Below, one piece after another: positions 17,630 to 26,503 of a DNA stretch of 64,000 nucleotides (within the stretch, counting starts at the first letter, position 1; each line of letters opens with the position of its first letter). Made by a program: the position numbers and the translations under genes. Origin of the DNA: WLMZ01 sp031410915 (GTDB lineage Bacteria; Actinomycetota; Acidimicrobiia; Acidimicrobiales; Ilumatobacteraceae); assembly GCA_031410915.1 (NCBI GenBank), contig JANNZY010000039.1, positions 6,107 through 70,106 of the forward strand, read 5' to 3'. The notes beneath the pieces are model-generated. The model ran no database searches, was not told where the DNA came from, and worked only from the letters and a program-made list of their open reading frames with translations.

Positions 17630-17764
17630 ATGTCTGATCCGAACCCGCTCGATCCCTCTCATCCGGATCCACTCGTCCCGCCGATCCCACCGGTGCAACC
17701 GGGGCCGAACCCAGACCCGCCCGTTCCCGTGCCACAGGCGGCATCGAGTGCGCCCGAACGTTAG
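17630..17764 (+). CDS. tiny proline-rich protein, unknown
   Basis: A 44-residue reading frame beginning ATG 17630 and ending TAG 17764. Roughly one residue in three is proline, and NP, DP and PP pairs recur (NPLDPSHPDPLVPPIPP, then PVPVPQAAS). It starts 42 bp after the carboxylase stop and overlaps the convergent rhamnosidase gene by 4 bp. No ribosome site is obvious; a TACAAA sequence lies about 5 nt upstream. The biased composition could be real, such as a small Pro-rich peptide, or just a chance frame in GC-rich DNA. I do not recognise it. Confidence 0.35.
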   Translation: MSDPNPLDPSHPDPLVPPIPPVQPGPNPDPPVPVPQAASSAPER

Positions 17765-20700
17765 GTCGCTGCGGACACGCTCATCTCGGCGAGTGCCATC
17801 GAATACGTTGTGCCGTACAGCCGTGCCAGCTTGCTGACCAGGATGCGGACGTAACGTCCGCTCGCTGTGCCCGTGAACCGTTGCGGCGTCGCGCCGGGGT
17901 TCGGGTAGTCCGTCGCTGAGCGGTCGGTCAGGATCGTGACCACGTCGAACGACGGCGAGTCCGAGACCTGAATCACGAACCGGACCGGGAAGCCGAATCC
18001 GCCGTTGGCCGGATACAGCGTCACTGCCCCGACGGGCTGCGACGAGCCGAGATCGAGGACCGCCCATTCCTGCTGCAGGGGGTTTGAGTTGCGGTCGGTG
18101 CTGTGGTAGCCGCCCAAGCTGGTGGTGCTCGTCGCGATGCCATCGGTGAGAGCGGCCGGTGCCCAGGTGCCGTATCCGGTCGCTGACCGCACCGTGACCG
18201 GTCGCCCGAGCGCACGGTCGGTCGTCGCGCGACCGACCGTGAAGACGTATGTGCCCGAACCGACCGAGTACCGGACCGACCCGGGGTCGGTCGACAGGTA
18301 GGCGAGGCCGGGTTGCGGTGCGTTGCGCACTCCGCTCTCGTAGATCAGCGCCCCGCTCTCTCGGATCGTGACCTGCTCGCCGCCCGGGCGCGGGATCGCG
18401 ACCGTGGCGTGGCTGTTCACGGGCACGGTGACGGAGTAGGTCAAGTTGTCGCCGCTTCGCGTCCACTCACTCGACACCGGGCCGCGCACGGTCTGCACCG
18501 TTGCCGAGGCGCTGGATCCGGTGCCCTCGATCTGTGGGGCGAAGATGATGTCGTGGTACCCGCCCTGCCCTGCGCCCGGCTGTGGCTGGATGCCCGCGGC
18601 ATAACCGTAGAACCACTCGCCGGGCGCGCCACCGTACGCCGGCTGGTTGAGCGAGTTGACGTTCGAGCTGTCCAGTCCGCCCCACCACTCCCAGATCGTT
18701 CCCGGGCCATGAGCGAGCATGAATCCGAAGCTCGGCTTGTCCGTCTTGTCCAGATAGCCGGCAACCAGATCGGCCCGACCGTGCTCGGACAGGACCCGCA
18801 TCACCTGCTGCAGGCCGATGATGCCCCCGTCGAGGTGACCTCCACGAGCCACGACGTCAGTGACGATCGCCGCGAACGCGATGTCGAGGTACTGAGGCGG
18901 CACGATGCCCATCTCGAGTGCGACAGCGTTGGCCACCTGGCCGGTCCCGAAGGTGTGCGTGGTGGGATTCAGGTACGCAGCTTGGATGGCATCGACGAGC
19001 GGCTTCACGGCGTTGGTGAAAGCCGTCGCGTCGGCTCCGTAGCCGAGCAGCGTGGCCATCGAGGCCGCGTTGCGCAACGCCTCGACGTACAGCCCGGTGT
19101 ACAGCAGGGGTAACGGAACCGAGGTGAAGGCCGGGAGCCAGTCGCCGTACGCACCGGTCCCGCTGCGTGACGTCGCCTCGATCAGTCCCCGGTTGCTCAA
19201 GATGCTCCGCACGAAACCGATCCACGCCTTCGTCGCTGCGTAGTTGTCGGCCACGATGCGCCGGTTGCCGGTGTACTGGTAGGTGCGCCACGTGATCATC
19301 GGCAGGGTGGCGCCCCACGCGACGTCGTCGCTGTATCCGCCGGTGTCGGTGTAGGGGTTGAAGTCGCGCACCGCGCCCGTGGCTGATTGACCGGTACGAA
19401 TGTCCGCCATGAACTTCTCGTACAACGCGGCCATGTCTCCGGCGTCGAAGTCGTACAGCGCGGCATCGGCGGTCACGGTCGCATCCGCACCCCAACCACG
19501 TCGTTCGCGGTTGGGGTTGTCCTCGGGTACGGAGTGCAGAGTGTTGAGCCGCGTGCGCCGCTGTGCGTCGTCGATGGCCGTGAACATTGGATCCGAGCTG
19601 ACGAACTCTCCGGCCGAGCGGACATCGTCGTGCACGACCTCGGCGACCAAGGTCGGTGCCGTAGGCACGGCCCGTACCGTGCCCCTGATCTCTGCGTACC
19701 GAAAGCCTTTCACATCGAACTGCGTGGTGTGGGTGATGGCGCCCGTCTGGGAGAATCGGAACGTGTCCGTCTGCGGCCGGTAGTTGACGACCTCGCCGGT
19801 CGAGCTCAGGTGTTCGCCGTAGATGATCTGCATGATGTCGCCGGCCTGCACGCTCGTGGTGAGGCGGGTCCAGCCGGCGATGTTCCGCCCGAAGTCGACG
19901 ACGTAGGCCGTCGCGCCCGGCGTGCGCGAGTCGGGTACCGCGGTGACCGACTGCCCCGGCAACGTCGCAATCACGCGGGCGGGCGGCGCGACGGTGGGTT
20001 CGAGCGTCGCCGACACAGGGCTGCTCGGTGCGGTCACAGCCCCCCAGGAGGCGTCATTGAAGCCCACTCGGTCCCAGCCCGACTTCTCCAGCGTCTGCGT
20101 GTAGTTCTCGCCGACGTACGAGTTGATGTACGCAACCACAGGGCCCGCAGCGGTCCGCCATGAGGGGCCGGTTCCGATCGTTGCGGTGCCGCCGTCGGAG
20201 TAGGTGACGATCAGCTGCGCTCGGGCCCGCGGCGGCAGGTCCTGGTAGCCAGTGGTGCCGTAGTGGCCGCTGACGAGAGTCATGCCGATGGCGTTCCGGC
20301 CCTCGACGAGCATGCTGGTGACGTCGTAGGTGCGAACGAGGACACGCTTGTCCCAGGTGGTCCACATCGGCTCGAGCAGATTGCCGGGGACTTCGGCGCC
20401 ATTGATGCGGGTGCGGTACATGCCCTGTGCGGTCGCGTAGAGCCGGGCCGACGCGATCGGCTTGGTGAGGTCGAACTCGGAGCGGTACAAGTTGCCGTTG
20501 GCGCCCTGGATCCAGCTCGCCGTCCAGTCGGAGGCAGAGAGCAGCCCTGTCTCGAAGGGCTGGGGCGACGCGTAGGTGGAGGCGACACCGTCTTTGTCCC
20601 AGGTGCGGACAGTCCAGTAGTAGCGGGTCGCACTGGACAGTGCCGGGCCGGTGTAGTTGACCGCGACGGATTCGTCGGAGCTGACCGTGCCGCTGTCCCA

Positions 20701-20982
20701 GACCGGATTGGCGTCCGCGGCCACATCCGGCCGGATGCCGACCAGGACCTGGTAGGCCTTCTGCACCTCACCGCGATCGGTGTCGTTGACGAACCAACCG
20801 AACGAGAGCCCGGCGGTCCCGATGCCGAGGGGCGCAACACGACCGTTGACCGTGAGCGATGTCGGAGCACCCGGTGCGGTGTTGGCGGCAGCCATCGTGG
20901 GCGTCGATCCCGCGGTGGTGGCGACGCCGGCGACGAACGAGGCGACAACCACACATCGGAGCAGGATCTGGAGACGGCGCAC
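17761..20982 (-). CDS. secreted alpha-L-rhamnosidase (GH78) with C-terminal F5/8-type carbohydrate-binding domain
   Basis: A 1,073-residue exoenzyme removing terminal alpha-L-rhamnose from plant or algal glycans or glycosides. A signal peptide (LLRCVVVASFVAGVATTA) precedes an Fn3-like domain, the GH78 N-terminal beta domains (SARLYATAQGMYRTRINGAE), and the (alpha/alpha)6 catalytic barrel. The barrel carries the acidic motif DNPNRERRGWGADA and later GTIWEWWGGLDS. The last ~140 residues form a discoidin-like domain (LGGYHSTDR, WAVLDLGSSQPVGAVTLYP). GTG 20982 has a TAGGAG ribosome site. An AT-rich gap of about 210 bp separates it from the divergent SGNH gene and holds a possible promoter (TTACAT, 17 bp, TATGAT on the minus strand). 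A LacI gene 3.5 kb away could be its regulator, but this is unproven. Confidence 0.9.
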   Translation of the reverse strand: MRRLQILLRCVVVASFVAGVATTAGSTPTMAAANTAPGAPTSLTVNGRVAPLGIGTAGLSFGWFVNDTDRGEVQKAYQVLVGIRPDVAADANPVWDSGTVSSDESVAVNYTGPALSSATRYYWTVRTWDKDGVASTYASPQPFETGLLSASDWTASWIQGANGNLYRSEFDLTKPIASARLYATAQGMYRTRINGAEVPGNLLEPMWTTWDKRVLVRTYDVTSMLVEGRNAIGMTLVSGHYGTTGYQDLPPRARAQLIVTYSDGGTATIGTGPSWRTAAGPVVAYINSYVGENYTQTLEKSGWDRVGFNDASWGAVTAPSSPVSATLEPTVAPPARVIATLPGQSVTAVPDSRTPGATAYVVDFGRNIAGWTRLTTSVQAGDIMQIIYGEHLSSTGEVVNYRPQTDTFRFSQTGAITHTTQFDVKGFRYAEIRGTVRAVPTAPTLVAEVVHDDVRSAGEFVSSDPMFTAIDDAQRRTRLNTLHSVPEDNPNRERRGWGADATVTADAALYDFDAGDMAALYEKFMADIRTGQSATGAVRDFNPYTDTGGYSDDVAWGATLPMITWRTYQYTGNRRIVADNYAATKAWIGFVRSILSNRGLIEATSRSGTGAYGDWLPAFTSVPLPLLYTGLYVEALRNAASMATLLGYGADATAFTNAVKPLVDAIQAAYLNPTTHTFGTGQVANAVALEMGIVPPQYLDIAFAAIVTDVVARGGHLDGGIIGLQQVMRVLSEHGRADLVAGYLDKTDKPSFGFMLAHGPGTIWEWWGGLDSSNVNSLNQPAYGGAPGEWFYGYAAGIQPQPGAGQGGYHDIIFAPQIEGTGSSASATVQTVRGPVSSEWTRSGDNLTYSVTVPVNSHATVAIPRPGGEQVTIRESGALIYESGVRNAPQPGLAYLSTDPGSVRYSVGSGTYVFTVGRATTDRALGRPVTVRSATGYGTWAPAALTDGIATSTTSLGGYHSTDRNSNPLQQEWAVLDLGSSQPVGAVTLYPANGGFGFPVRFVIQVSDSPSFDVVTILTDRSATDYPNPGATPQRFTGTASGRYVRILVSKLARLYGTTYSMALAEMSVSAAT

Positions 20983-21192
20983 GGGAAACTCCTACGGCGA
21001 CAGGACCGACCCATCAAGCCAGTCATCATATGAATTAACTCAAAGAAATGTAATTGACAGACAATGATCCGACAAGTGATGACCAACACAGGTAGTTCGA
21101 TGAGGGTGTTGCTCGCTCGGCGACTCCGACGCGGGCTTCGCCGCACCCGAGAACCAGGCTCGTGAGCTGATCGAGTGGGTACGTTGGCGACG

Positions 21193-23067
21193 ATGTCAGT
21201 CACGTGCCTCCCATCGTCGCGTCGCGTTGTGCGCCTCGTCGCGGCCTCCACGCTCGTGGCCGGTCTGGCCGTCATCGGCGGCACCAGTGACGAGTCCGCA
21301 TCGGCGGCTCCGCCGGGCTCCACCAAGGTGAGCCTCATCGGCGACTCGACCATGGCCGCAATGGAGTGGTACTCGTACGACAACGACGACGCCGACGTTG
21401 CGGCCAACAACGACATCCGTGAGATCGTGGGCAACTCGTACGATCTTGCGTTCTCGGCGGAGAGCTGCCGACGGCTTGTGAATGCCAGCTGTCGTGGTCG
21501 TTTCGGATCCGTACCGACCAGCACGTTGCCACTGATGCGTGGAGCGTTCAGCGGCAACCTCGGCGAGGCGTTGGTCATCATGGCCGGCTACGACGACGCC
21601 TCGATCACATCAGCGGTCGACCAGATCATGGCCGAGGCCGAGAACCAGGGGGTCACCCGCGTCCTGTGGCTCACGTACCGGACCGGCACGGCATACGTTC
21701 TGCCCGGCGGATTGCCCGCTCGCGACCTCTACACGAGCCACAACGCGGAGCTCGCGTCGGCCGCCACCCGCCACCCGTCGCTGCGGATCCTCGATTGGAA
21801 CGCCTACACCGCGAACGCTGGGTCGGAATGGTTCTCGGGTGACGGCATCCACCTCACATCGGCCGGCGCGGTCGCGCTCGCGAAGTTCATCCTTAGCGCG
21901 CTCGACCAGCAGCCCATCGGGCGCTGCCGCGCCAGAGCGGCGTTGACCGGGCAGGCGCTCGACGGCTCCGGTCAACCGGCCACCATCCACAGCTCGCCGA
22001 CGGGATACGTCCCACTCACCCCGGTACGCGTGCTGGATACTCGCGACCCCGATCGCGGCGGGCGCGACGGCAAGCTGGGCAAGGGCCGCACCGTGTCGAT
22101 CGACCTCGCCGACGAGTTGCCCGCGGGTGCCACGAATGCGGTGCTCAGCGTCACCGCCACCGACGCCTGCCTCGACGGGTTCCTGACCATTTTCGCATGC
22201 GGTGCCCGACCGCCCACGTCGAACATCAACTACGAGATCGGTCGTACGACGGCCGGCATGGCGATCGCGGCGCTCACCAGCCGCACCGTCTGCGTGTATG
22301 CCTCGACGGCGACCGATGTCGTGGTGGACCTGGTCGGCGCATTCGCGCCTTCTGGTCGCGCGTTCCATCCGATGACACCAGCCCGCTGGATCGACACGCG
22401 CGGCGCAGCTGTCATGCTGCCGCAGTTGACGGGCGCGAAGGCCACCGGCTCGCAGATCGAGGTGCCGATCCGCGGAATCGGTGGCATCCCCGACGGGGCC
22501 ACAGGAGTGTGGCTCAATCTGACGGTCGCCGAGCCAACCGGCCCAACCGTTCTGCTTGCGTATCCGGGACCGTGCGGCACGGCCCCACTCGCGTCGACGG
22601 TCAACGCCCGTGCGTCACGCAATTCTGCGTCGAGCACGCTTGTCGCACTCGGCAGCAATGGCTCGATCTGTGTCCTCACCTACAGCGGCAACTCCCACAT
22701 AGTCATCGACGTGGCCGGCTGGTTCGGCACCGGCGACGGCGGCTTGCTGTACCAGGAACGCACACCAACCAGGCTGCTGGACACCCGCCTGGTCTCGACC
22801 GCGCCGTCCAGGACAGAGCGGGCGCTCGCCGTTGCTGGAGTCGCGGTGCTGAACGTGGTCTCGACCGAGAGCACCGATTTCGGATTCGTCACCGCCCGGC
22901 CATGCGGCGCGTCGGCAACGAGTTCGCTCGTCAACTCCACGCCGACCGAGAGCACCTCGAACATGACGGCTGTCGCGGCGGGCGTCGGCGGCAACACGTG
23001 TGTGCAATCCAGTGTCGCCGCGCACCTCGTGGTGGACCAGGTCGGCGCGTTCGTCGCCGCCGGCTGA
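21193..23067 (+). CDS. secreted SGNH-type hydrolase with three actinobacterial surface repeats
   Basis: A 624-residue exported protein. After a signal peptide (LVAASTLVAGLAVIGG) comes an SGNH/GDSL-like domain with block I GDSTMA and the terminal catalytic pair in SGDGIHLTSAGAVALA (about residues 215-230), suggesting an esterase or acyl-hydrolase. The rest is three ~115-residue repeats that each begin with a (V/W/L)LDTR or WIDTR motif and end with a V(V/I)D(L/V/Q)(V/A)G(A/W)F motif. The repeats contain paired cysteines and resemble repeats common in secreted Acidimicrobiia proteins. ATG 21193 has TACGTT (21180-21185) 7 nt upstream, the local leaderless pattern; GTG 21175 is the alternative. 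Substrate unknown; its place beside a rhamnosidase suggests deacylation of a polysaccharide. Confidence 0.75.
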   Translation: MSVTCLPSSRRVVRLVAASTLVAGLAVIGGTSDESASAAPPGSTKVSLIGDSTMAAMEWYSYDNDDADVAANNDIREIVGNSYDLAFSAESCRRLVNASCRGRFGSVPTSTLPLMRGAFSGNLGEALVIMAGYDDASITSAVDQIMAEAENQGVTRVLWLTYRTGTAYVLPGGLPARDLYTSHNAELASAATRHPSLRILDWNAYTANAGSEWFSGDGIHLTSAGAVALAKFILSALDQQPIGRCRARAALTGQALDGSGQPATIHSSPTGYVPLTPVRVLDTRDPDRGGRDGKLGKGRTVSIDLADELPAGATNAVLSVTATDACLDGFLTIFACGARPPTSNINYEIGRTTAGMAIAALTSRTVCVYASTATDVVVDLVGAFAPSGRAFHPMTPARWIDTRGAAVMLPQLTGAKATGSQIEVPIRGIGGIPDGATGVWLNLTVAEPTGPTVLLAYPGPCGTAPLASTVNARASRNSASSTLVALGSNGSICVLTYSGNSHIVIDVAGWFGTGDGGLLYQERTPTRLLDTRLVSTAPSRTERALAVAGVAVLNVVSTESTDFGFVTARPCGASATSSLVNSTPTESTSNMTAVAAGVGGNTCVQSSVAAHLVVDQVGAFVAAG

Positions 23068-23145
23068 CGCGCCGCGTGCGCCCGGTTGACAGCGACGCCG
23101 GATCGGCTGACAGTATTCCGACGGGCGACCGCAGGGGGCACGCAG

Positions 23146-24063
23146 ATGACCATCACCGAACCGATCACGATCTTTCGACCGGGACCGCGTCACCTGACCC
23201 GAACACCGGCCGATTGGGTGCACATCGCCCCGACGCGCTTCACGCTGCAGCCGCTGTCACCGACCATCGGTGCTGTCGTCGAGGGCGTGTCGATGGCCGA
23301 CGATGTCGACGCGGAGATGTTCGAGCAGCTGAACCGGGCGTTGCTCGAGTGGAAAGTGCTGTTCTTCCGCGACCAGCACCTGACCCACGAGCAGCACTCC
23401 CGCTTTGCCGCGCACTGGGGGCCGCTCGAGGCGCATCCGTTCGTCAAGCACCGCACCGACACCCAGCCCGATGACACACCGGAAGTGCTGCGCCTGGAGA
23501 AGGGGCCCAAGGCCGGTGGCTACGAGAACGTCTGGCACAGCGACGTCACCTGGCGTGAGTGCCCGTCGCTCGGGTCCGTCTTGCGCGCGATCGAACTCCC
23601 GCCCGTCGGTGGCGACACGCTGTGGTCCGACATGGGTGCGGCCTACGACGGGCTGAGCGACGAGATGAAGGAGCGCGTCGAAGGACTGACGGCGATCCAC
23701 GACTGGATCAATTCGTTCGGCCGCGGCATGGACGAAGCAACCCGTGACGCGCTACGGCCCGACTTCCCCCCGGTCGAGCACCCTGTGGTGCGCGTCCATC
23801 CAGAGACCGGCCGCAAGACGTTGTACGTGAACCAGGCCTTCACCCAGCACATCGTCGGCCTGGACCAGGCCGAGAGCGCCGAGCTCCTCGCGTTCTTGTA
23901 CAACCAGGCCGCGTTCCCCGAGTACCAGTGCCGGTTCCGATGGAGCCCGGGCGACATCGCATTCTGGGACAACCGCTCGACGCAGCACTACGCGACATCG
24001 GACTACTTCCCGCAGAGGCGAGTGATGGAGCGCATCACCATCGTCGGCGATCGCCCAGTCTGA
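23146..24063 (+). CDS. TauD/TfdA-family 2-oxoglutarate dioxygenase
   Basis: A 305-residue Fe(II)/2-oxoglutarate-dependent dioxygenase. The 2-His-1-carboxylate triad is visible as WHSDVTW (His/Asp, about residue 128) and the distal His in WDNRSTQHYATSDYFPQRRVMERI, whose Arg residues bind 2-oxoglutarate. Family members hydroxylate taurine, alkylsulfates, phenoxyacetates or other small acids. ATG 23146 follows an AGGGGGCA ribosome site, so an earlier frame from 23086 is rejected. It lacks the DUF971 zinc domain of the hydroxylase at 2.9-4.2 kb, so it is not a second butyrobetaine hydroxylase. With a choline-sulfatase 7 kb away, an organosulfur substrate is plausible but unproven. Confidence 0.88.
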   Translation: MTITEPITIFRPGPRHLTRTPADWVHIAPTRFTLQPLSPTIGAVVEGVSMADDVDAEMFEQLNRALLEWKVLFFRDQHLTHEQHSRFAAHWGPLEAHPFVKHRTDTQPDDTPEVLRLEKGPKAGGYENVWHSDVTWRECPSLGSVLRAIELPPVGGDTLWSDMGAAYDGLSDEMKERVEGLTAIHDWINSFGRGMDEATRDALRPDFPPVEHPVVRVHPETGRKTLYVNQAFTQHIVGLDQAESAELLAFLYNQAAFPEYQCRFRWSPGDIAFWDNRSTQHYATSDYFPQRRVMERITIVGDRPV

Positions 24064-24143
24064 CCACGCGACGAGCTGGCCGTCCAGCATCTCAGAGTGT
24101 GGTCGTGTTCGGCTGATGTGACGAGAGTCGCTGGGCAACTTTC

Positions 24144-24172
24144 TTGACCGGTATAGATCATCGGTGTACTAT
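24144..24172 (+). promoter_or_regulatory. strong sigma-70-type promoter with an imperfect inverted repeat
   Basis: TTGACC (24144-24149) and TACTAT (24167-24172) are separated by exactly 17 bp, the best housekeeping promoter match in the window. The region is AT-rich compared with its surroundings. CCGGTATA (24148-24155) and TATATCGG (24171-24178) form an imperfect palindrome bracketing the spacer and -10, which looks like a repressor site. It points at the small ORF starting 24206. Confidence 0.7.
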
Positions 24173-24205
24173 ATCGGTACAGAGAGATCAAGAAAGGAGA
24201 CCGCC

Positions 24206-24394
24206 GTGACCAACACGTTCGTCATCGCCAACATCGTGGCCCAGAGCCACCTCGAGGTCGCCTACAGCGCCTTTCCGAACGCCCCGGTCCTGCCGGTCGC
24301 CGTGCAGGCCTCGCGTCTGCAACGGCTGACCGCGCCGCTCCGTCGCCCGGCTCAGCGTTTCGCTGTGCCGAACCAGCAGCCCGTCTGCTCCTGA
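24206..24394 (+). CDS. small protein (62 aa), unknown
   Basis: GTG 24206 is preceded by AAAGGAGA at ideal spacing and by a near-consensus promoter 34 bp upstream, so expression is well supported. The 62-residue product begins MTNTFVIANIVAQSHLEVAY and ends in a basic, Arg/Leu/Gln-rich tail with NQQPVCS. It has no recognisable domain and only a weakly hydrophobic N-terminus. Ten bases after its stop begins an 18-bp stem-loop, and the LacI regulator follows. It could be a small regulatory protein, a translated leader controlling the downstream gene, or a fragment of something larger. I do not recognise it. Confidence 0.6.
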   Translation: MTNTFVIANIVAQSHLEVAYSAFPNAPVLPVAVQASRLQRLTAPLRRPAQRFAVPNQQPVCS

Positions 24395-24404
24395 CCACCC
24401 AACT

Positions 24405-24446
24405 CGCCACAGCCGCAGCGCTCCCCCCAGCGCGGCGGCTGTGGCG
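24405..24446 (+). terminator. long GC-rich stem-loop (terminator or attenuator)
   Basis: Arms 24405-24422 and 24429-24446 can pair over 18 bp with a single mismatch, enclosing a CCCCCC loop (24423-24428). It begins 10 nt after the stop of the 62-residue ORF and ends 39 nt before the LacI start. No T-run follows, which is usual for GC-rich actinobacterial terminators. Its position suits either transcription termination of the small gene or attenuation into lacI. Confidence 0.7.
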
Positions 24447-24485
24447 TTCCCGGCGGAACCGGCAGACACACGGCAGAATCGTGGC

Positions 24486-25574
24486 GTGCCGAGAGTGACG
24501 CTGCAGACCATCGCCGACCGCGTCGGCGTCAGCCGGATGACGGTGTCCAACGCGTTCTCGCGTCCCGACCAGCTCTCAGCAGACCTGCGCACGCGGATCC
24601 TGGACGCTGCGCAGCAGCTCGGCTACGTCGGCCCGGACCCTGCGGCCCGCGCGCTCGCTCGCGGCACCACCGGTGCCGTGGGCATCCTGCTCACGGATTC
24701 GCTTCGGTTCGCCTTCACCGACGAGGTCGCCACCACGCTGCTCGCATCAGTGTCGGAGGAGCTCGCCCCCACCGGTCTCGCGCTGACACTGCTCTCGTCG
24801 TCGTCCACCGGCGACATGATCCCGGCACGCGACGTGCCGATGGATGGGGCACTCGTCTACTCGTGCGACTCGGAGTCGGCTGCCGTGGACTGGTTGCGAC
24901 GGCGCAAGCTGCCTCTGGTCTATGTCGACCAAGAACCTGTTGCCGGCGTGTCGAGCATCAACATCGACGATCGCGGCGGCGCGATGGCCGCAGCTCGCCA
25001 CATCGTCGATCTCGGCCACCGCCGCGTCGGCATCATCACCACCAGCTTCAGCGGCCCGCACGGCATCGTCGACGATCCAGTGGCGGCAGCGGGCGGCCTC
25101 GTTGCCCGGGAGCGGATGATCGGCTGGCTCAGCGTGCTCGACGAAGTGGGTGTGACACCGACCGTCGTCCAGGCCCGGCACACGACCCCGGAAGCCGGGG
25201 AGATGGGGCTGCGACAGATCCTCGATGCCGGTGCCGACCCGACGGCGATGCTGTGCTTCTCCGACGCGATTGCTGCGGGCGTCGTCCAGTGCGCCGTGGG
25301 CCGCGGACTTCGGGTCCCCGTCGACCTCTCCGTCGTCGGATTCGACGACAACCCCCTCGCGCAGCGGATGCGCCCGCCGCTCACGACGGTGCGTCAAGAC
25401 GTCGAGGCCAAGGGTCACGCCGCGGCCGCCGCACTGACGGCCGCAATTCAACGTGCCCGCGCCGGCACTCCCGGTCGGGCCAAGCGCCTCGTGCTGCCGA
25501 CCGAACTCATCGTTCGAGACAGCACGGCACCCCCGCCCCGGCGAAGGTTCTCCGCAATGCCGACGCCTTCGTAG
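24486..25574 (+). CDS. LacI-family transcriptional regulator
   Basis: A 362-residue repressor-type regulator. The N-terminal helix-turn-helix and hinge (TLQTIADRVGVSRMTVSNAF, then DPAARALARG) are followed by the periplasmic-binding-protein-like sensor domain with INIDDRGGAMAAARHIVDLG, AMLCFSDAIAAGVVQ and SVVGFDDNPLAQRMRPPLTT. Such proteins bind palindromic operators and respond to sugars or nucleosides. GTG 24486 begins PRVTLQTIAD, the usual family start; a longer frame from 24441 runs through the preceding hairpin. Candidate targets are its own region, the palindrome at 24148-24178, and the rhamnosidase/SGNH pair. The ligand cannot be deduced. Confidence 0.92.
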   Translation: MPRVTLQTIADRVGVSRMTVSNAFSRPDQLSADLRTRILDAAQQLGYVGPDPAARALARGTTGAVGILLTDSLRFAFTDEVATTLLASVSEELAPTGLALTLLSSSSTGDMIPARDVPMDGALVYSCDSESAAVDWLRRRKLPLVYVDQEPVAGVSSINIDDRGGAMAAARHIVDLGHRRVGIITTSFSGPHGIVDDPVAAAGGLVARERMIGWLSVLDEVGVTPTVVQARHTTPEAGEMGLRQILDAGADPTAMLCFSDAIAAGVVQCAVGRGLRVPVDLSVVGFDDNPLAQRMRPPLTTVRQDVEAKGHAAAAALTAAIQRARAGTPGRAKRLVLPTELIVRDSTAPPPRRRFSAMPTPS

Positions 25575-25717
25575 GGGTCCGAGCACTGGAGAGAACTGAA
25601 GGATGATCCGATCGAGGGAGGCGCGGATAGTGCAATCGCGCATTTTTCGCAAGTCGTTCACGCTGCGTGGCGGTAACCCCGCCGCAGGCGTTTCAGGACC
25701 GTTAGCTTTGGACGGCA

Positions 25718-26449
25718 ATGGGCGGGACAGGCACGTGGAAGGACGAACGCGTCGTGCGTCCGGTCGCAGCGTCGACGCTGCGTTCCGTGGTCGCTGCTGA
25801 CTTCCGCTCCTCGTCGTTCTGGCGCCGTCTGACCCTGATCGGGGTCGTGTGTTGGTTGGCCTACGAATGGGGGCCAGGCAACGAGACCGTCACCCCGTGG
25901 ATGATCGCCAACATCATCCACCACAACTCCGGACTCACGGTCATCCCCGTCACGGCCGCAGTCGGGTTCGTGTTCACCGCCGTGCAGCAGATGGCCTCCG
26001 GGTTCACTGCACTGGCCGGCTTCTCGCTCTTCCATCGCTCGGCTCGAGCAGCGATGACACGCCTCCGACGCAGCATCGACGGCGCACCAAGAGCGTGGGA
26101 CGACCTCGGTCGCGGCGCTCGCTGCGCACTCGTGTTCGGACTCGGCACCACGGCCGTCGCTTTGATCCAGATCACGTTGACCGGCGAGGTCGGTGTCCGT
26201 CGCCACGCCTCGGTCATCCGCCGCAGCGCGGTGTTGTGCGGCGCACTCGTGGCCGTGGTCGCCGCGACGGTGGCCACGCTCGCCTACGTCGGCCGGCGCA
26301 TCGAGCCGTTGGCGGGTCCGACGGAGGTGGTGCTGCGCTTGCTCGGCAACCCGCTGCTGTGGATCGGGCTGATCGTGGCCGGCATGACCGTCAACGCGCT
26401 GCGTCGGCGCACTCGCCCCACGGTTGTGCTGGCCGGGTCGGGGGACTGA
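25718..26449 (+). CDS. multi-pass membrane protein, unknown
   Basis: A 243-residue protein with about five hydrophobic segments: LTLIGVVCWLAYEW (about 38-51), VIPVTAAVGFVFTAV (about 75-90), ALVFGLGTTAVALIQI (about 140-155), VLCGALVAVVAATVATL (about 170-187) and NPLLWIGLIVAGMTV (about 212-226). A basic loop carrying RSARAAMTRLRRSIDG lies between helices. I recognise no family. ATG 25718 has TAGCTT about 9 nt upstream; GTG 25754 is an alternative start. It sits between lacI and the GGDEF-EAL gene on the same strand with 54 bp to the latter. Confidence 0.65.
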   Translation: MGGTGTWKDERVVRPVAASTLRSVVAADFRSSSFWRRLTLIGVVCWLAYEWGPGNETVTPWMIANIIHHNSGLTVIPVTAAVGFVFTAVQQMASGFTALAGFSLFHRSARAAMTRLRRSIDGAPRAWDDLGRGARCALVFGLGTTAVALIQITLTGEVGVRRHASVIRRSAVLCGALVAVVAATVATLAYVGRRIEPLAGPTEVVLRLLGNPLLWIGLIVAGMTVNALRRRTRPTVVLAGSGD

Positions 26450-26503
26450 GAACTCACCCCTTCCGCTTCTCAAGCTTGCGTCAAACACTGCCGATATTCG
26501 AAC

